From the NCBI RefSeq assembly GCF_026151205.1, contig NC_087077.1, positions 12,498,983 to 12,562,982 of the forward strand: a stretch of DNA of 64,000 nucleotides, written 5' to 3'. This DNA is from Bolinopsis microptera. Taxonomy: Eukaryota > Ctenophora > Tentaculata > Lobata > Bolinopsidae. The notes beneath the pieces were generated by a model. The model saw nothing but the letters and a program-made list of their open reading frames with translations, did no database searches and was not told the origin of the DNA. This document shows positions 31,594 to 43,968 of the stretch, piece by piece. Position numbers and translations under genes: made by a program. Position 1 is the stretch's first letter; every line of letters begins with the position of its first letter.

Positions 31594-33770
31594 TATGGAG
31601 CCCAATACAGCCTCTTTCTCGTGAAGGGGGAGAGTCGCTTGATACTTTGCTTGTCGAGGCGATGAGCAAAGCCGCTCATTTTTTCGTATTACTTTTAGAA
31701 TTAGTACCGTAGTTGATTTTCACGCATTTGTTGCTTGTAGTTATACCTAAATTCGTTACAAGAGATTGTTAATAGAAGCCAATTCGCTGAATTGGGTTAT
31801 TTTAGATGGACCAGAAGTGTCGATTCTTATAGTTATAGTTAATTGACATATTTCATATCGGTAATTTCTTATTCCAAATTAATGTGGAGTCGTTTAACAA
31901 GAGACATATAAAGACAGTCAGGTATATATTTCAATAATCAGGTACATACTCTATTTTGACAGTCAGGTCAATATTCCGATAGTCAGTTATATATTATATT
32001 GATAGTCACTGTCAGAGCTATAATCTATGTTGACAGTCAAGTCGATGTCTTGCGATAGTCAGGCCTATATTTTGATAGTCAGAACTATATTCATGGAATT
32101 CGTTTCTAATTCCAAACTCAGGATTGTCGAATGTCGCGACACACGTACGCTCTTTATTCGTTTCGACAATACTAATAGTTAAGTTATAGTTTGAGTAAAC
32201 GTTCGTGGTTATCACTCGTATTTTTGATTGTTAAAACGTAAAGGTTGTGATCGTTTATTTATGAGCATTCGTCTAAAATTAATAAGTAAGTCGGCTACGT
32301 AGAACAGACCAAACTGGTATCCGTATAGCCATTAGTCATTATACGTAAGTCTAAAACACTACTGCTGTGAAACTGACAGAGACTATATAACAAATTCATA
32401 TTATCTATGGCTTACTATAATGGGTCGTTTATTTTCGAAATCTAACGTTTTATTTTATTCATTTTACAATAGTTACAGATTAGTAACATTATTATGAATG
32501 AATACATTGCAGTTTAATAGTTTAAACTAGTTAAGTTGCTACTACTATTTTACAACTTATTAATTCAATTACAAGAGAGTACAATATGTAAGTTAGTAGC
32601 GACACCGTTCGGCGAGTATAATGTTACCGATTAATGTGAGAGAAGTTTTGGCACAATGAAGATGCGTTTGTAAAGTGTGAAGGATATAGACGATTGAAAA
32701 GCTCGGGATAGCTTTGAGTAACGATAGATTACTTGGCGGGAATTACGGTGAGGTTGGGATATGATGGAGGATATATTGGATTTAAAAGCTCGGGATAGCT
32801 TTGAGTAACGATAGATTACTTGGCGGGAATTAAGGTGGGGTCGGGATATGATGGAGGATATATTGGATTTAAAAGCTCGGGATAGCTTTGAGTAACGATA
32901 GATTACTTGGCGGGAATTAAGGTGGGGTCGGGATATGATGGAGGATATATTGGATTTAAAAGCTCGGGATAGCTTTGAGTAACGATAGATTACTTGGCGG
33001 GAATTAAGGTGGGGTCGGGATATGATGGAGGTATATATGGGACTGGGCTTCAGGTCCGTCAACAATGACACCTCTGCTGTACAGCTGACTAGTTCAGGCA
33101 CCATTTAAGGGACCAGAGATTGATCACCTCTGAAATCTTAGTGGTGGTTATGGTAGTAAAATCTTGAGTCGAGACAAGGTCAACGTTGAGACGCTGAAGT
33201 ATATTTAGAGCTCTAAAGACCAGTTAATGATATGGGGATACAAGATGTGATGATTTTACAAGAAATGGGGATTTTACAAGAAATGGGGATTTTACAAGAT
33301 GTGATGATTTTACAAGATGTGGGGATTTTACAAGAAGTGGGGATTTTACAAGATGTGATGATTTTACAAGATGTGGGGATTTTACAAGAAGTGGGGATTT
33401 TACAAGATGTGATGATTTTACAAGATGTGGGGATTTTACAAGAAGTGGGGAATTTACAAGATGTGATGATTTTAACGATGTGGGGATTATACAAAATTTG
33501 GGAATTTTACAAGTGTGATGATTTTGATGATGAGGAAATGGTGATGATGTGGGGAAAAGTAATTTAAAGATGTGGGGATTTTAAGGAGTGAAGTGAGTAT
33601 GAAGTGAAAAAGTGAAAAGGAACGGTGTCGCAGAAACAAATTTTCAAACATATATAAAATGATTGTAAAAAATAAATAAACCTTCCCCTAATCACCCTTA
33701 ATCATCCTCTTATCATCAAAGTTTAAATTATAACATAACTCATTTAGCTAGTTAAAGACCAGGATTAAAC
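31594..33770 (+). other. Long retrotransposon leader with three tandem-repeat arrays
   Basis: About 2.18 kb between LTR and gag start, without a convincing gene. 31,910-32,095: degenerate repeats around ATAGTCAGG.ATATATT. 32,694-33,035: four copies of an 87-bp unit containing GCTCGGGATAGCTTTGAGTA. 33,239-33,482: an 18-bp unit (ATTTTACAAGATGTGGGG and variants) in about 13 copies, with a 54-bp higher-order period. Because 87 and 18 are multiples of three, long accidental open frames arise on both strands. Confidence 0.75.
31595..31612 (+). other. Putative primer binding site
   Basis: TGGAGCCCAATACAGCC starts two bases after the 5' LTR. TGG complements a tRNA CCA end, as expected of a minus-strand primer site. 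I cannot match the rest to a particular tRNA. The same sequence follows LTR copy 2 at 35,636. Confidence 0.45.
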
Positions 33771-33925
33771 ATGGAACATCAAGAAGGAAACATCGAACAG
33801 GCACCAGGAATCATCCTAGAGGCCCCAGAAGTCCCACCAAGAAATGCTGGCCACGGGGCGGTTAACTTCATGAGGATGCCCCCCAGATATACCCAAAATA
33901 ATGACATAGACATGTTTCTGCGACG
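33771..33925 (+). pseudogene. Truncated gag start (duplicated copy)
   Basis: The first 49-50 codons match the gag frame at 45,371, up to MFLRR. The sequence then switches at CGACG into flanking repeat DNA (33,921 onward equals 29,885 onward). The open frame continuing to 34,055 is therefore chimeric and not a protein domain. Confidence 0.9.
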
Positions 33926-36900
33926 AGTCCTGAGACCTGAGTCCAACTCGGCGCGAGTCCAACTTGACGCGCTTGTTTCACGCAATTGTTTCTGCTGCAT
34001 GGTTAGAGCAAGTTATGAACCTACAAATAATTACCTACACGAATTAATATTTTGAATAAAGGTGCAAATTCGAAATTTTAATATTAAATTTTAATTTATA
34101 CTACAAATAAGCGCTCCTACTTAATTGACGATGTCAATTCATGGCAGCTCGGCGCGGCACAGTAGCGCATCTGATCTCGCCGATCTAGCTGTGAGAAGCC
34201 TTATTAAGTGCGCGGCGCGGCACAGTAACGCATCGCGCTACAACGCTCCTACTAAATCGCTCGCCCATTAAATTTTGAATAAAATTCTTGTTTTTTGAAA
34301 GAAAAATTTATTTTGAAAGAAAAATTTTTATTTACCACAAAACAATCAATACATGTTATAGATGGGTTTCGCTGTGTCAAGGCGAACATGGTGGATTTCA
34401 TTTAGTTCTTATTCACCAGTTGTAGTGTAATGGTATGGATGATATTCCCTGAGTCGAGGCGATTTAAGGACCTTCATTTATATTCCTTATTTACCATAAC
34501 TAAGTTTAACTTTTATCTTGGGTACGTTGGTGAACTCTGCTGAAAGATTACGGTATCAACATTACATGACATGCCACACGGATTCATCCATAGTTGTCAG
34601 GTCACCCGCAAGATAGTCAATGTGTCATCTAGGCATTATCTCTTGCCCGCATAGGAGCTCTTCCAATGGGGCGGCCCGTCAAGCTCTTTAAAATGCAACA
34701 CGGCGTGACAAGTGAACATTAGTGCACTCAACCATACTTATTGAAATTGGTTATCACCTCACACATGTATAGCTTCTCGCTCACTATAGCCCCTACAAAT
34801 GCACCCTATAAATGCACCCTATAGTTCTACCATTGTGTGACAGCTGGTAACGGCTGTTACTAAGTAACTATCAAAATCGAATCTTATCCTTATCTTCTAA
34901 TCACAACTGAAGCGGCTCAACTACCTCACGGACATTGACAGCCCTGGTACAGGCGATCGAGCAGTCTCTTCGACGCGGAGAGCTGCAAGATATTACCACT
35001 ATCAATTTATCACGTACCTTGTCAGTCGCTTCAAGTACATGAAATCATTGTCACATGATCATTCAAGCACGTGGGTCACATGATCACCCACGCGACTATA
35101 TATATCTTTTGATGCAAAGAATATGGCAGAGTTCAGCACCACAATCCCGATGTGTATTGCCAGCTCTCATATGAGTGACTGTCTTAACTCTTAGTAGATA
35201 AATTAGTTAAGTTAGGAAAGTAAGTTATAAGTTAGGAAGTTCATTATAAGTTAGTTATTAGTTAGGAAAGATATTGATATATGCTATTCATTGTAGTCCA
35301 CTCTCTCTGTAACTAAGAGTGTCTACCGTATTTATTCTATGTGTTACTTTAACCAACAATTTAAGTGTCTTTATTTTGTAACCCTTAGCATTAGGAATGG
35401 CCGTTTGGCTCATGGCTTAGAATCAAGTATAAGTAATTAAATGATGTCACAAATACTAATCTCAAGGTTACAGTCCTAAGTAAATCTTAATCACTAAAGT
35501 ATCCAGACGTGAGCATTAATAATCGCACTACGTATGAGCATCGTATCAATTATCCTAGTACGGCTCCCTCCCTAGCGTATTGATGAGGTTAGCTCGAACC
35601 CGGAGTCATTTTATATCAACAGCAGTCTTTAACATATGGAGCCCAATACAGCCTCTTTCTCGTGAAGGGGGAGAGTCGCTTGATACTTTGCTTGTCGAGG
35701 CGATGAGCAAAGCCGCTCATTTTTTCGTATTACTTTTAGAATTAGTACCGTAGTTGATTTTCACGCATTTGTTGCTTGTAGTTATACCTAAATTCGTTAC
35801 AAGAGATTGTTAATAGAAGCCAATTCGCTGAATTGGGTTATTTTAGATGGACCAGAAGTGTCGATTCTTATAGTTATAGTTAATTGACATATTTCATATC
35901 GGTAATTTCTTATTCCAAATTAATGTGGAGTCGTTTAACAAGAGACATATAAAGACAGTCAGGTATATATTTCAATAATCAGGTACATACTCTATTTTGA
36001 CAGTCAGGTCAATATTCCGATAGTCAGTTATATATTATATTGATAGTCACTGTCAGAGCTATAATCTATGTTGACAGTCAAGTCGATGTCTTGCGATAGT
36101 CAGGCCTATATTTTGATAGTCAGAACTATATTCATGGAATTCGTTTCTAATTCCAAACTCAGGATTGTCGAATGTCGCGACACACGTACGCTCTTTATTC
36201 GTTTCGACAATACTAATAGTTAAGTTATAGTTTGAGTAAACGTTCGTGGTTATCACTCGTATTTTTGATTGTTAAAACGTAAAGGTTGTGATCGTTTATT
36301 TATGAGCATTCGTCTAAAATTAATAAGTAAGTCGGCTACGTAGAACAGACCAAACTGGTATCCGTATAGCCATTAGTCATTATACGTAAGTCTAAAACAC
36401 TACTGCTGTGAAACTGACAGAGACTATATAACAAATTCATATTATCTATGGCTTACTATAATGGGTCGTTTATTTTCGAAATCTAACGTTTTATTTTATT
36501 CATTTTACAATAGTTACAGATTAGTAACATTATTATGAATGAATACATTGCAGTTTAATAGTTTAAACTAGTTAAGTTGCTACTACTATTTTACAACTTA
36601 TTAATTCAATTACAAGAGAGTACAATATGTAAGTTAGTAGCGACACCGTTCGGCGAGTATAATGTTACCGATTAATGTGAGAGAAGTTTTGGCACAATGA
36701 AGATGCGTTTGTAAAGTGTGAAGGATATAGACGATTGAAAAGCTCGGGATAGCTTTGAGTAACGATAGATTACTTGGCGGGAATTACGGTGAGGTTGGGA
36801 TATGATGGAGGATATATTGGATTTAAAAGCTCGGGATAGCTTTGAGTAACGATAGATTACTTGGCGGGAATTAAGGTGGGGTCGGGATATGATGGAGGAT

Positions 36901-36999
36901 ATATTGGATTTAAAAGCTCGGGATAGCTTTGAGTAACGATAGATTACTTGGCGGGAATTAAGGTGGGGTCGGGATATGATGGAGGATATATTGGATTTA
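33921..36999 (+). repeat. Second copy of the 4.04-kb tandem duplication (left part)
   Basis: Near-identical to 29,885-32,960, covering the upstream flank, LTR and leader through three of the four 87-bp units. The offset is 4036 bp at the start and 4041 bp after a 5-bp insertion (CTGAT) near 34,172. The fourth unit and the rest of the leader resume at about 44,554 after the foldback insertion. Confidence 0.9.
34354..35634 (+). mobile_element. LTR (copy 2, internal, duplicated 5' LTR)
   Basis: 1281 bp, same ends as copy 1, also preceded by AATCAATACA because the upstream flank was duplicated with it. This is why the locus has three LTRs but only one downstream target-site copy. Confidence 0.92.
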
Positions 37000-37490
37000 G
37001 TCTGGGACGAAACGGAATCTCGTTAGCTTTTCGTGTTAAAAGCGATTTCTCAACGGTTATCACCTCTCTAGATGATTCTTAAAACATTTGGACTTCATTG
37101 CATTTTTGAAATAAATGCAATGAGGGCGTTTTCGGCCACACCCTTTTTCAGTGTTTCGCGGTCACTCGGATTTTTGTATTTCGGCTCAGGAAGGTCTTAA
37201 AGACTATTCCGATACACCAAAATGTGCCTAAAAGCCCCATTTATATACAACTTATGAAGCAACATATACCTTAAAATGCTTCGTTTCGGAAATATGGCCG
37301 AAAAATGGTTTTTGGCTTGACGCAGTTCATAATTTCCGTGATTTTTGGCATTTCCGCCTAGGAAGGTCGTAGAGACTATTCTGATACACTAAAATGTACA
37401 TAATGGCCACATTTATATACAACTTATGAAGCAACATATACCCTAAAAGGCTTATTTTCGGAAATGTGGCTGAAAAACGGATTTTTGCCT

Positions 37491-39334
37491 AGCGAACAAT
37501 GACAATATTCACAAATGGGCTATTGGACTGTTAACTATAAGAAAGGTCTTAAAGACTCATGAGCAACATAACATTTGTCACATGATGTAAGATGACTCAC
37601 TTTGTGTCCAGAAACACCTACAAAAATTGGAGAATGGTCTATTTTATTGGGCATCTCTCTTAATGGGCAGCCCAGCAGCATACTTGTGTCTTACGAAAGG
37701 GTAATTTTTAAAAATTACGGTTTCTTTAGTAAAGGTCAAAGTAAAGGTCAAAGGGTCAGTTGCTAACAGCAAATTGTTTGCAATTGCCGACTCATGAAGT
37801 TGAACATCATATACTCAAAAACGTTCACTTTAGCTCTTTAGGAGTGATTAGTAAATAAGTTTAACTACTGCATGATTTGTGAAAACTCCAACATTTTTCA
37901 TTGGCACCAATTTAGCCAAAATGTAATGACAAAAATTCAACTTTTAATTTATTCATTCCATAAAACCATGATATGTACTAAGACTCTTAGAATACCGGAC
38001 CTAAAATAATTCCCCACTTTATAATTATAATTGACTTCACAGCCTCGACCAATATTGGTCTATAATCGCTGGATTGAGATCTGTTGGCTGCAGTTTAATT
38101 TAGCTCATTTACCATAATAGTAATACCGCAGTGGTTTGGTTCGCATAGATTTTCCCATCGTATCATCGTATGATAATGTGTGTCATTCCCTCGTTTTTTA
38201 ATCAAGTGGTTACTTATAGCTAGTTTTTTTGTTATTACAGCTGCCTCGAGATCTTATCTAGGGCACTAATACATTAGTACTAGAACATTAGAACTGTAAT
38301 TCTAGAACTTCAGATTAAGATTACTTGGCTGAATGGCAGGGTTCGAGATTCGACTCTAAAACGCTCAGTTTAGGAGTGATTAGTAGATTTTACTACTGCA
38401 TGATATGCGAAAACTCCAACTAGACAAGGATCATGCTTAATCAAAGTGTTCCTCGACTTGAACTTAAGTCTTGTAACCTACTGGAGTTTGGGCCACTGAA
38501 TCGAATACGACCTGATATTAATTTTAGGATGTCGGGAAATTCATTAAGATTTTTATTCTTTGGTTTTTCAATTGTGCTACGAATCCGAGTTTGAGTTGAT
38601 AACACCGAATTTCCTGTTTGACTCTCAAAGAGAGGAACCAAGGCTTAGGTTCCTCTTTTTGGCTATGAGATCCAACTTTAAGATCGGACTTCGGAGATCC
38701 TCGCGTCGGAGATCATGTAAGTGTAACATCAGTACCGGAGATCAGACTTTTTTGCTTGATATTGGACCTATAAATCTAATTATATATTCGAAACAGCACG
38801 GGATGTAACCAAGGTTAATTTAGATAAGATATACCAGCTTTCGGGGTTGCAAGACCCCATGAAAGGCAGGCAGAGCATCCTAAATCCTCATGCTATCCTC
38901 ACGTTGACCATCTAGGTCCCTGGTCCATACCCCAGCCTCTCATTAAAAAACAGCTATTGGGCCCGATATCCGTCCCTTGTCCCGTAGTGCCCCGTAAGTA
39001 AGAGATCGTTCAGATTTTGGTCATTTAGACCCCCTCCCCAATCTAAAATCTACTTTACCCAAAGCTTGAAAAATTTCACATGTGAAACCTAAATAGCTAA
39101 ATCAGCATCTCGAGACCTTCTATTATATAAACCCCGTGATCCTACTATAAGCTTATAACTTATTAGGCATTGCATGCCGAAATTAAGATTCACCTCAACT
39201 GGTGACATGAACCTGGTATGTTACCTGAATCTCTGAATGCCCTCAGTCAAATCTCGAACCCTGCTAATGCTATTCTGCCAAGTTACCTTAATCTAAGGTT
39301 CTAGAATTACAGTTCTAATGTTCTAGTATTAGTA
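37491..39334 (+). repeat. 1843-bp tandem duplication, first copy
   Basis: Identical or nearly so to 39,334-41,177 at a constant 1843-bp offset, beginning AGCGAACAATGACAATATTC. The junction lies at TAG, shared by both ends. Each copy holds the inner part of the left arm plus a small inverted-repeat element. The 66- and 82-codon frames found in both copies are duplicates of each other and have no recognised content. Confidence 0.92.
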
Positions 39335-39335
39335 G
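38267..39335. repeat. Inner inverted-repeat element (copy 1; copy 2 at 40,110-41,178)
   Basis: Starts TAATACATTAGTACTAGAAC and ends GTTCTAGTATTAGTA. The ends pair over about 85 bp (AACATTAGAACTGTAATTCT, GCAGGGTTCGAGATT and complements). It occupies the centre between the foldback arms, about 1.07 kb. A short inverted GAGAGGAACCAAGGC / TAGGTTCCTCTTT is inside. Confidence 0.6.
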
Positions 39336-41177
39336 CGAACAATGACAATATTCACAAATGGGCTATTGGACTGTTAACTATAAGAAAGGTCTTAAAGACT
39401 CATGAGCAACATAACATTTGTCACATGATGTAAGATGACTCACTTTGTGTCCAGAAACACCTACAAAAATTGGAGAATGGTCTATTTTATTGGGCATCTC
39501 TCTTAATGGGCAGCCCAGCAGCATACTTGTGTCTTACGAAAGGGTAATTTTTAAAAATTACGGTTTCTTTAGTAAAGGTCAAAGTAAAGGTCAAAGGGTC
39601 AGTTGCTAACAGCAAATTGTTTGCAATTGCCGACTCATGAAGTTGAACATCATATACTCAAAAACGTTCACTTTAGCTCTTTAGGAGTGATTAGTAAATA
39701 AGTTTAACTACTGCATGATTTGTGAAAACTCCAACATTTTTCATTGGCACCAATTTAGCCAAAATGTAATGACAAAAATTCAACTTTTAATTTATTCATT
39801 CCATAAAACCATGATATGTACTAAGACTCTTAGAATACCGGACCTAAAATAATTCCCCACTTTATAATTATAATTGACTTCACAGCCTCGACCAATATTG
39901 GTCTATAATCGCTGGATTGAGATCTGTTGGCTGCAGTTTAATTTAGCTCATTTACCATAATAGTAATACCGCAGTGGTTTGGTTCGCATAGATTTTCCCA
40001 TCGTATCATCGTATGATAATGTGTGTCATTCCCTCGTTTTTTAATCAAGTGGTTACTTATAGCTAGTTTTTTTGTTATTACAGCTGCCTCGAGATCTTAT
40101 CTAGGGCACTAATACATTAGTACTAGAACATTAGAACTGTAATTCTAGAACTTCAGATTAAGATTACTTGGCTGAATGGCAGGGTTCGAGATTCGACTCT
40201 AAAACGCTCAGTTTAGGAGTGATTAGTAGATTTTACTACTGCATGATATGCGAAAACTCCAACTAGACAAGGATCATGCTTAATCAAAGTGTTCCTCGAC
40301 TTGAACTTAAGTCTTGTAACCTACTGGAGTTTGGGCCACTGAATCGAATACGACCTGATATTAATTTTAGGATGTCGGGAAATTCATTAAGATTTTTATT
40401 CTTTGGTTTTTCAATTGTGCTACGAATCCGAGTTTGAGTTGATAACACCGAATTTCCTGTTTGACTCTCAAAGAGAGGAACCAAGGCTTAGGTTCCTCTT
40501 TTTGGCTATGAGATCCAACTTTAAGATCGGACTTCGGAGATCCTCGCGTCGGAGATCATGTAAGTGTAACATCAGTACCGGAGATCAGACTTTTTTGCTT
40601 GATATTGGACCTATAAATCTAATTATATATTCGAAACAGCACGGGATGTAACCAAGGTTAATTTAGATAAGATATACCAGCTTTCGGGGTTGCAAGACCC
40701 CATGAAAGGCAGGCAGAGCATCCTAAATCCTCATGCTATCCTCACGTTGACCATCTAGGTCCCTGGTCCATACCCCAGCCTCTCATTAAAAAACAGCTAT
40801 TGGGCCCGATATCCGTCCCTTGTCCCGTAGTGCCCCGTAAGTAAGAGATCGTTCAGATTTTGGTCATTTAGACCCCCTCCCCAATCTAAAATCTACTTTA
40901 CCCAAAGCTTGAAAAATTTCACATGTGAAACCTAAATAGCTAAATCAGCATCTCGAGACCTTCTATTATATAAACCCCGTGATCCTACTATAAGCTTATA
41001 ACTTATTAGGCATTGCATGCCGAAATTAAGATTCACCTCAACTGGTGACATGAACCTGGTATGTTACCTGAATCTCTGAATGCCCTCAGTCAAATCTCGA
41101 ACCCTGCTAATGCTATTCTGCCAAGTTACCTTAATCTAAGGTTCTAGAATTACAGTTCTAATGTTCTAGTATTAGTA
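39334..41177 (+). repeat. 1843-bp tandem duplication, second copy
   Basis: Second copy of 37,491-39,334. After it the right foldback arm starts with GTGCCCATGCCCCAG, complementary to the GGGCAC that precedes the inner element in each copy. Confidence 0.92.
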
Positions 41178-41464
41178 GTGCCCATGCCCCAGATAAGATC
41201 TCGAGGCAGCTCACAGCTGTAATAACAGAAGAACTAGCCAGTCACCACTTGATTAAAAAACAAGGGAATGACACGCATTATCATACGATGGGAAAATCTA
41301 TGCGACTGAAAAAAAGAATATGGGGTCATTATGAAGTGGGAACCAAACCACTGCGGTATTATAGGAAATTAGCTAAATTAAACTGCGGCCAACAGATCTC
41401 AATCCAGGGATTACAGATCAATATTGGTCGAGGCAGCGAAATCAATCATAATTATAAAGTGGGG

Positions 41465-43093
41465 TACTCAATGAAACAAGAAATTTTCAATGAAACAAGA
41501 AATTTAATTTTAGCACATTTTACAGAATAAAAAGATGTAAAACAATTCATAAAATATAATGCCCATTTGGTGTATGACTTTTTGTCCTTGACTGCTAGTT
41601 TGGTTTTGGAAGGACAGGTAACTACCGGGGCAAGGAATGCGCGTGCCTGAAAGCTTTTGCACACACCGAAACGCTAGTTCAGTTAGGTTTTTAGAGACAG
41701 GGCTCATTTTAGGACTAGAAGAAATTTGTTAGTAGACATTAGGGGTTCTGTTTATAGTTGTTACTATAGGTTGCAGTCTTGTTGTGACAAAAAATCTACA
41801 CTAAAACATGCTTTAGTTTATATTGTGTGGTTCAAGGATATAAAATGTGGCTTCAAGGTGGATATTAAAGAGCTTGCGAAAGATTATGGCCTTTGTATCA
41901 ATGGTTATAATAAGCTATAAATATCTTAAACTATACAGTGCTAATTAAAAATTTCTTTATACTTCATTCTCAGATTAGATTTAAAAATTCAAAAAATATA
42001 CATTTATTTTATTAATACCTTCTCACACATTCTTTACTCACAGGACAAGACTTGGAAAACAGTAGCCTAGAGGAATTTAATTGAGATGTGTGTGAACAGC
42101 CAGTTATAATGTTTGGAAAATAATATTTGTGCAGTCAAAATCTTTTACGGTCCAATCAAGCAGGGCGTGGTTATGCTGATTGGCTAATAGTGCACTTTTA
42201 AGTTTTCCTCGCAAGCACATTACACTAGTAGTAAAGTCAGTCATTCTGAACTTTGGGGTTAAAATGTTAAAAATTTTGGTTGACCTAGTGTTGTGGTTGT
42301 CAGGTGGGTCTACCTGACAGATAAGAAGGCAGGGTTTCCTCGACGAACATGTGTAACCCTCATATAGGGATATTGGAGCACGGAATTTCATTATCTTGTA
42401 GAGCTCGAGGTAACTGTGGTATGTATAGAGATTTTGTATAGCTAGAATATTATTATGCTTGAATATCGGTTTGGTGTGTTCTTTTATGAAAAATTTTTGG
42501 TCAAGTTTCTGGTGTCCTATAGGCCTAGTACGTGCACAAGTCTTAAACTTATCAAGGTACGCCAGCCTATCACCAAATAGTACTCTGAGACAGTACTTCT
42601 GAGCAGTAAATATTGAGCTTATACGTTGCTTAGCTGCCCCACCCCATACAGATATACAGTAGGAAAGATGTGATTCGAACAGAGTATAATATAATTGTTG
42701 ATGTAGGAATTCTGGAAGGGAGCAGCGAAGTCTACATAAAGTGGACGTGGAATGATTTAGGGTTCGCTTAAGAGCTTTAATGTGATCTTCCCATGATAGG
42801 TTCTCGTCAATTATAACACCCAGAAATTTTGCGGATGAAACCTTTTTGATTGGATAGTTGTCTATAGTTAGTACAGGTTCAGGGTGTGATAAAATCTCTG
42901 ACTTAGAACCTGCCATGTTGGGTTTGAAGTGTATGTAGCAGCACTTGGACATGTTTATATGTAACTTATTCGCTCTCATATAAGACTGTAATGATGACAA
43001 AAGCTCATTTCCTCGTTCATATGCCTCACGTTTTGTTTTGCCGACAACAAATATATTAGTGGTCAAGGAACAATCTGGCCCGGATCCAGTGCC
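41465..43093 (-). mobile_element. 5'-truncated CR1-like LINE nested in the foldback right arm
   Basis: The right arm is continuous on either side (ATAAAGTGGGG before; ATTTATTTAAGGTCCGG after). On the minus strand the insert ends in two tandem copies of AATTTCTTGTTTCATTGA, a short-repeat tail like that of the other LINE copies. It starts just after the reverse transcriptase YADD codons. Confidence 0.8.
42104..43066 (-). pseudogene. Reverse transcriptase C-terminal fragment (CR1-like, distinct subfamily)
   Basis: About 315 residues with no stop, beginning TNIFVVGKTKREAY, directly after where YADD would be. NKLHINMSKCCYIHFKPN, AKFLGVIIDENLSWEDHIK and LFESHLSYCISVWGGAAK match the C-terminal third of the intact ORF2 at lower identity than the 1902-3072 copy does, so it comes from another subfamily. 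The endonuclease and polymerase motifs A-C are missing. A relic with no independent function. Confidence 0.85.
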
Positions 43094-43511
43094 GATTTAT
43101 TTAAGGTCCGGTATTCTTGGTACATATATCATGGTTTCATGGCATGAATAAATAAAAAGTTTGAAGTTGAATTTTGGTCAACACATTTTATTTAAGTTGG
43201 TGCCAAGGAAAAATTGTTGGAGTTGTCACAAATCATGTAGTAGTTATTCACTAATGACTCCTAAAGTGAGCGTTTTTGAGTATATGATGTGCATGAGTCG
43301 GCAATTGGGAACAATTTGCTGTTAGCAGCCGATCCTTTGACCTTAAGAAACCGTAATTTTAAAAATTGCCCTTTCGTAAGACACAAATATGCTGCTGTCC
43401 TGGCCCATTAAGAGAGATTCCCAATAAAGTAGACCATTCTCCAATTTTTGTAGGTGTTTCTGGACACAAAGTGAGTCATCTTACATCTTGTGACAAATGT
43501 TATTGATTGAA

Positions 43512-43968
43512 ATAAATTTTCGTGCACATACAGAATGAATGGTTAATAATTTAATATATATGTAGACCAAGCTCTGTGCACGGGATGCTTCCTGGAAGAA
43601 TCCAGTTCTTTTAGCGGGGCACCCTACCTAAAGCCAAATTGAGATATAATAATCATATTCCTAGGGAAATAATCAGAAATCGAATACCAATCAAATAATA
43701 TGATATATAGGAGTAGTAACCATATTTACTATGCAAAATGCCCCAACCACATAGTGTAAATTTTTATAAAATTCAAATTCCATATCATCATTAAACCTCA
43801 ATAGTCAATATAATAGCCCAAGCAAAATTAAATAACTTCTTATATACCTTACTGTCATACTACAAATTGATTGAACATTTGAAATCTGTTAACCAGAGAA
43901 TACATTTCTAAACCTAATGCAAGTGAAATAATTTAGATGCAATAATGAATGCCTAATGTTAGTATCAT
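43512..43968. other. About 457-bp insertion in the foldback right arm
   Basis: Present in the right arm but absent from both left-arm copies, where CAAATGTTATGTTGCTCATGAG is continuous. AT-rich, no coding sequence or clear inverted ends. It could be a small non-autonomous element, or sequence lost from the left arm. Confidence 0.5.

Noticed and set aside
31595-31612. Assigning the primer tRNA
   Set aside because: TGGAGCCCAATACAG does not match a tRNA 3' end that I can name with confidence.
32631-33104. 157-codon minus-strand repeat protein over the 87-bp array
   Set aside because: 87 is a multiple of three, so any stop-free unit yields a periodic frame; it lies antisense in a retrotransposon leader.
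33236-33490. CRISPR-like array
   Set aside because: The 18-bp units are contiguous with no unique spacers, and the genome is animal.
33213-33567. Cys-Lys-Ile and Gln-Asp-Val repeat proteins (and copies at 44,813-45,167)
   Set aside because: Produced on both strands by the 18-bp array; no protein family match and identical artefacts in both duplicates.
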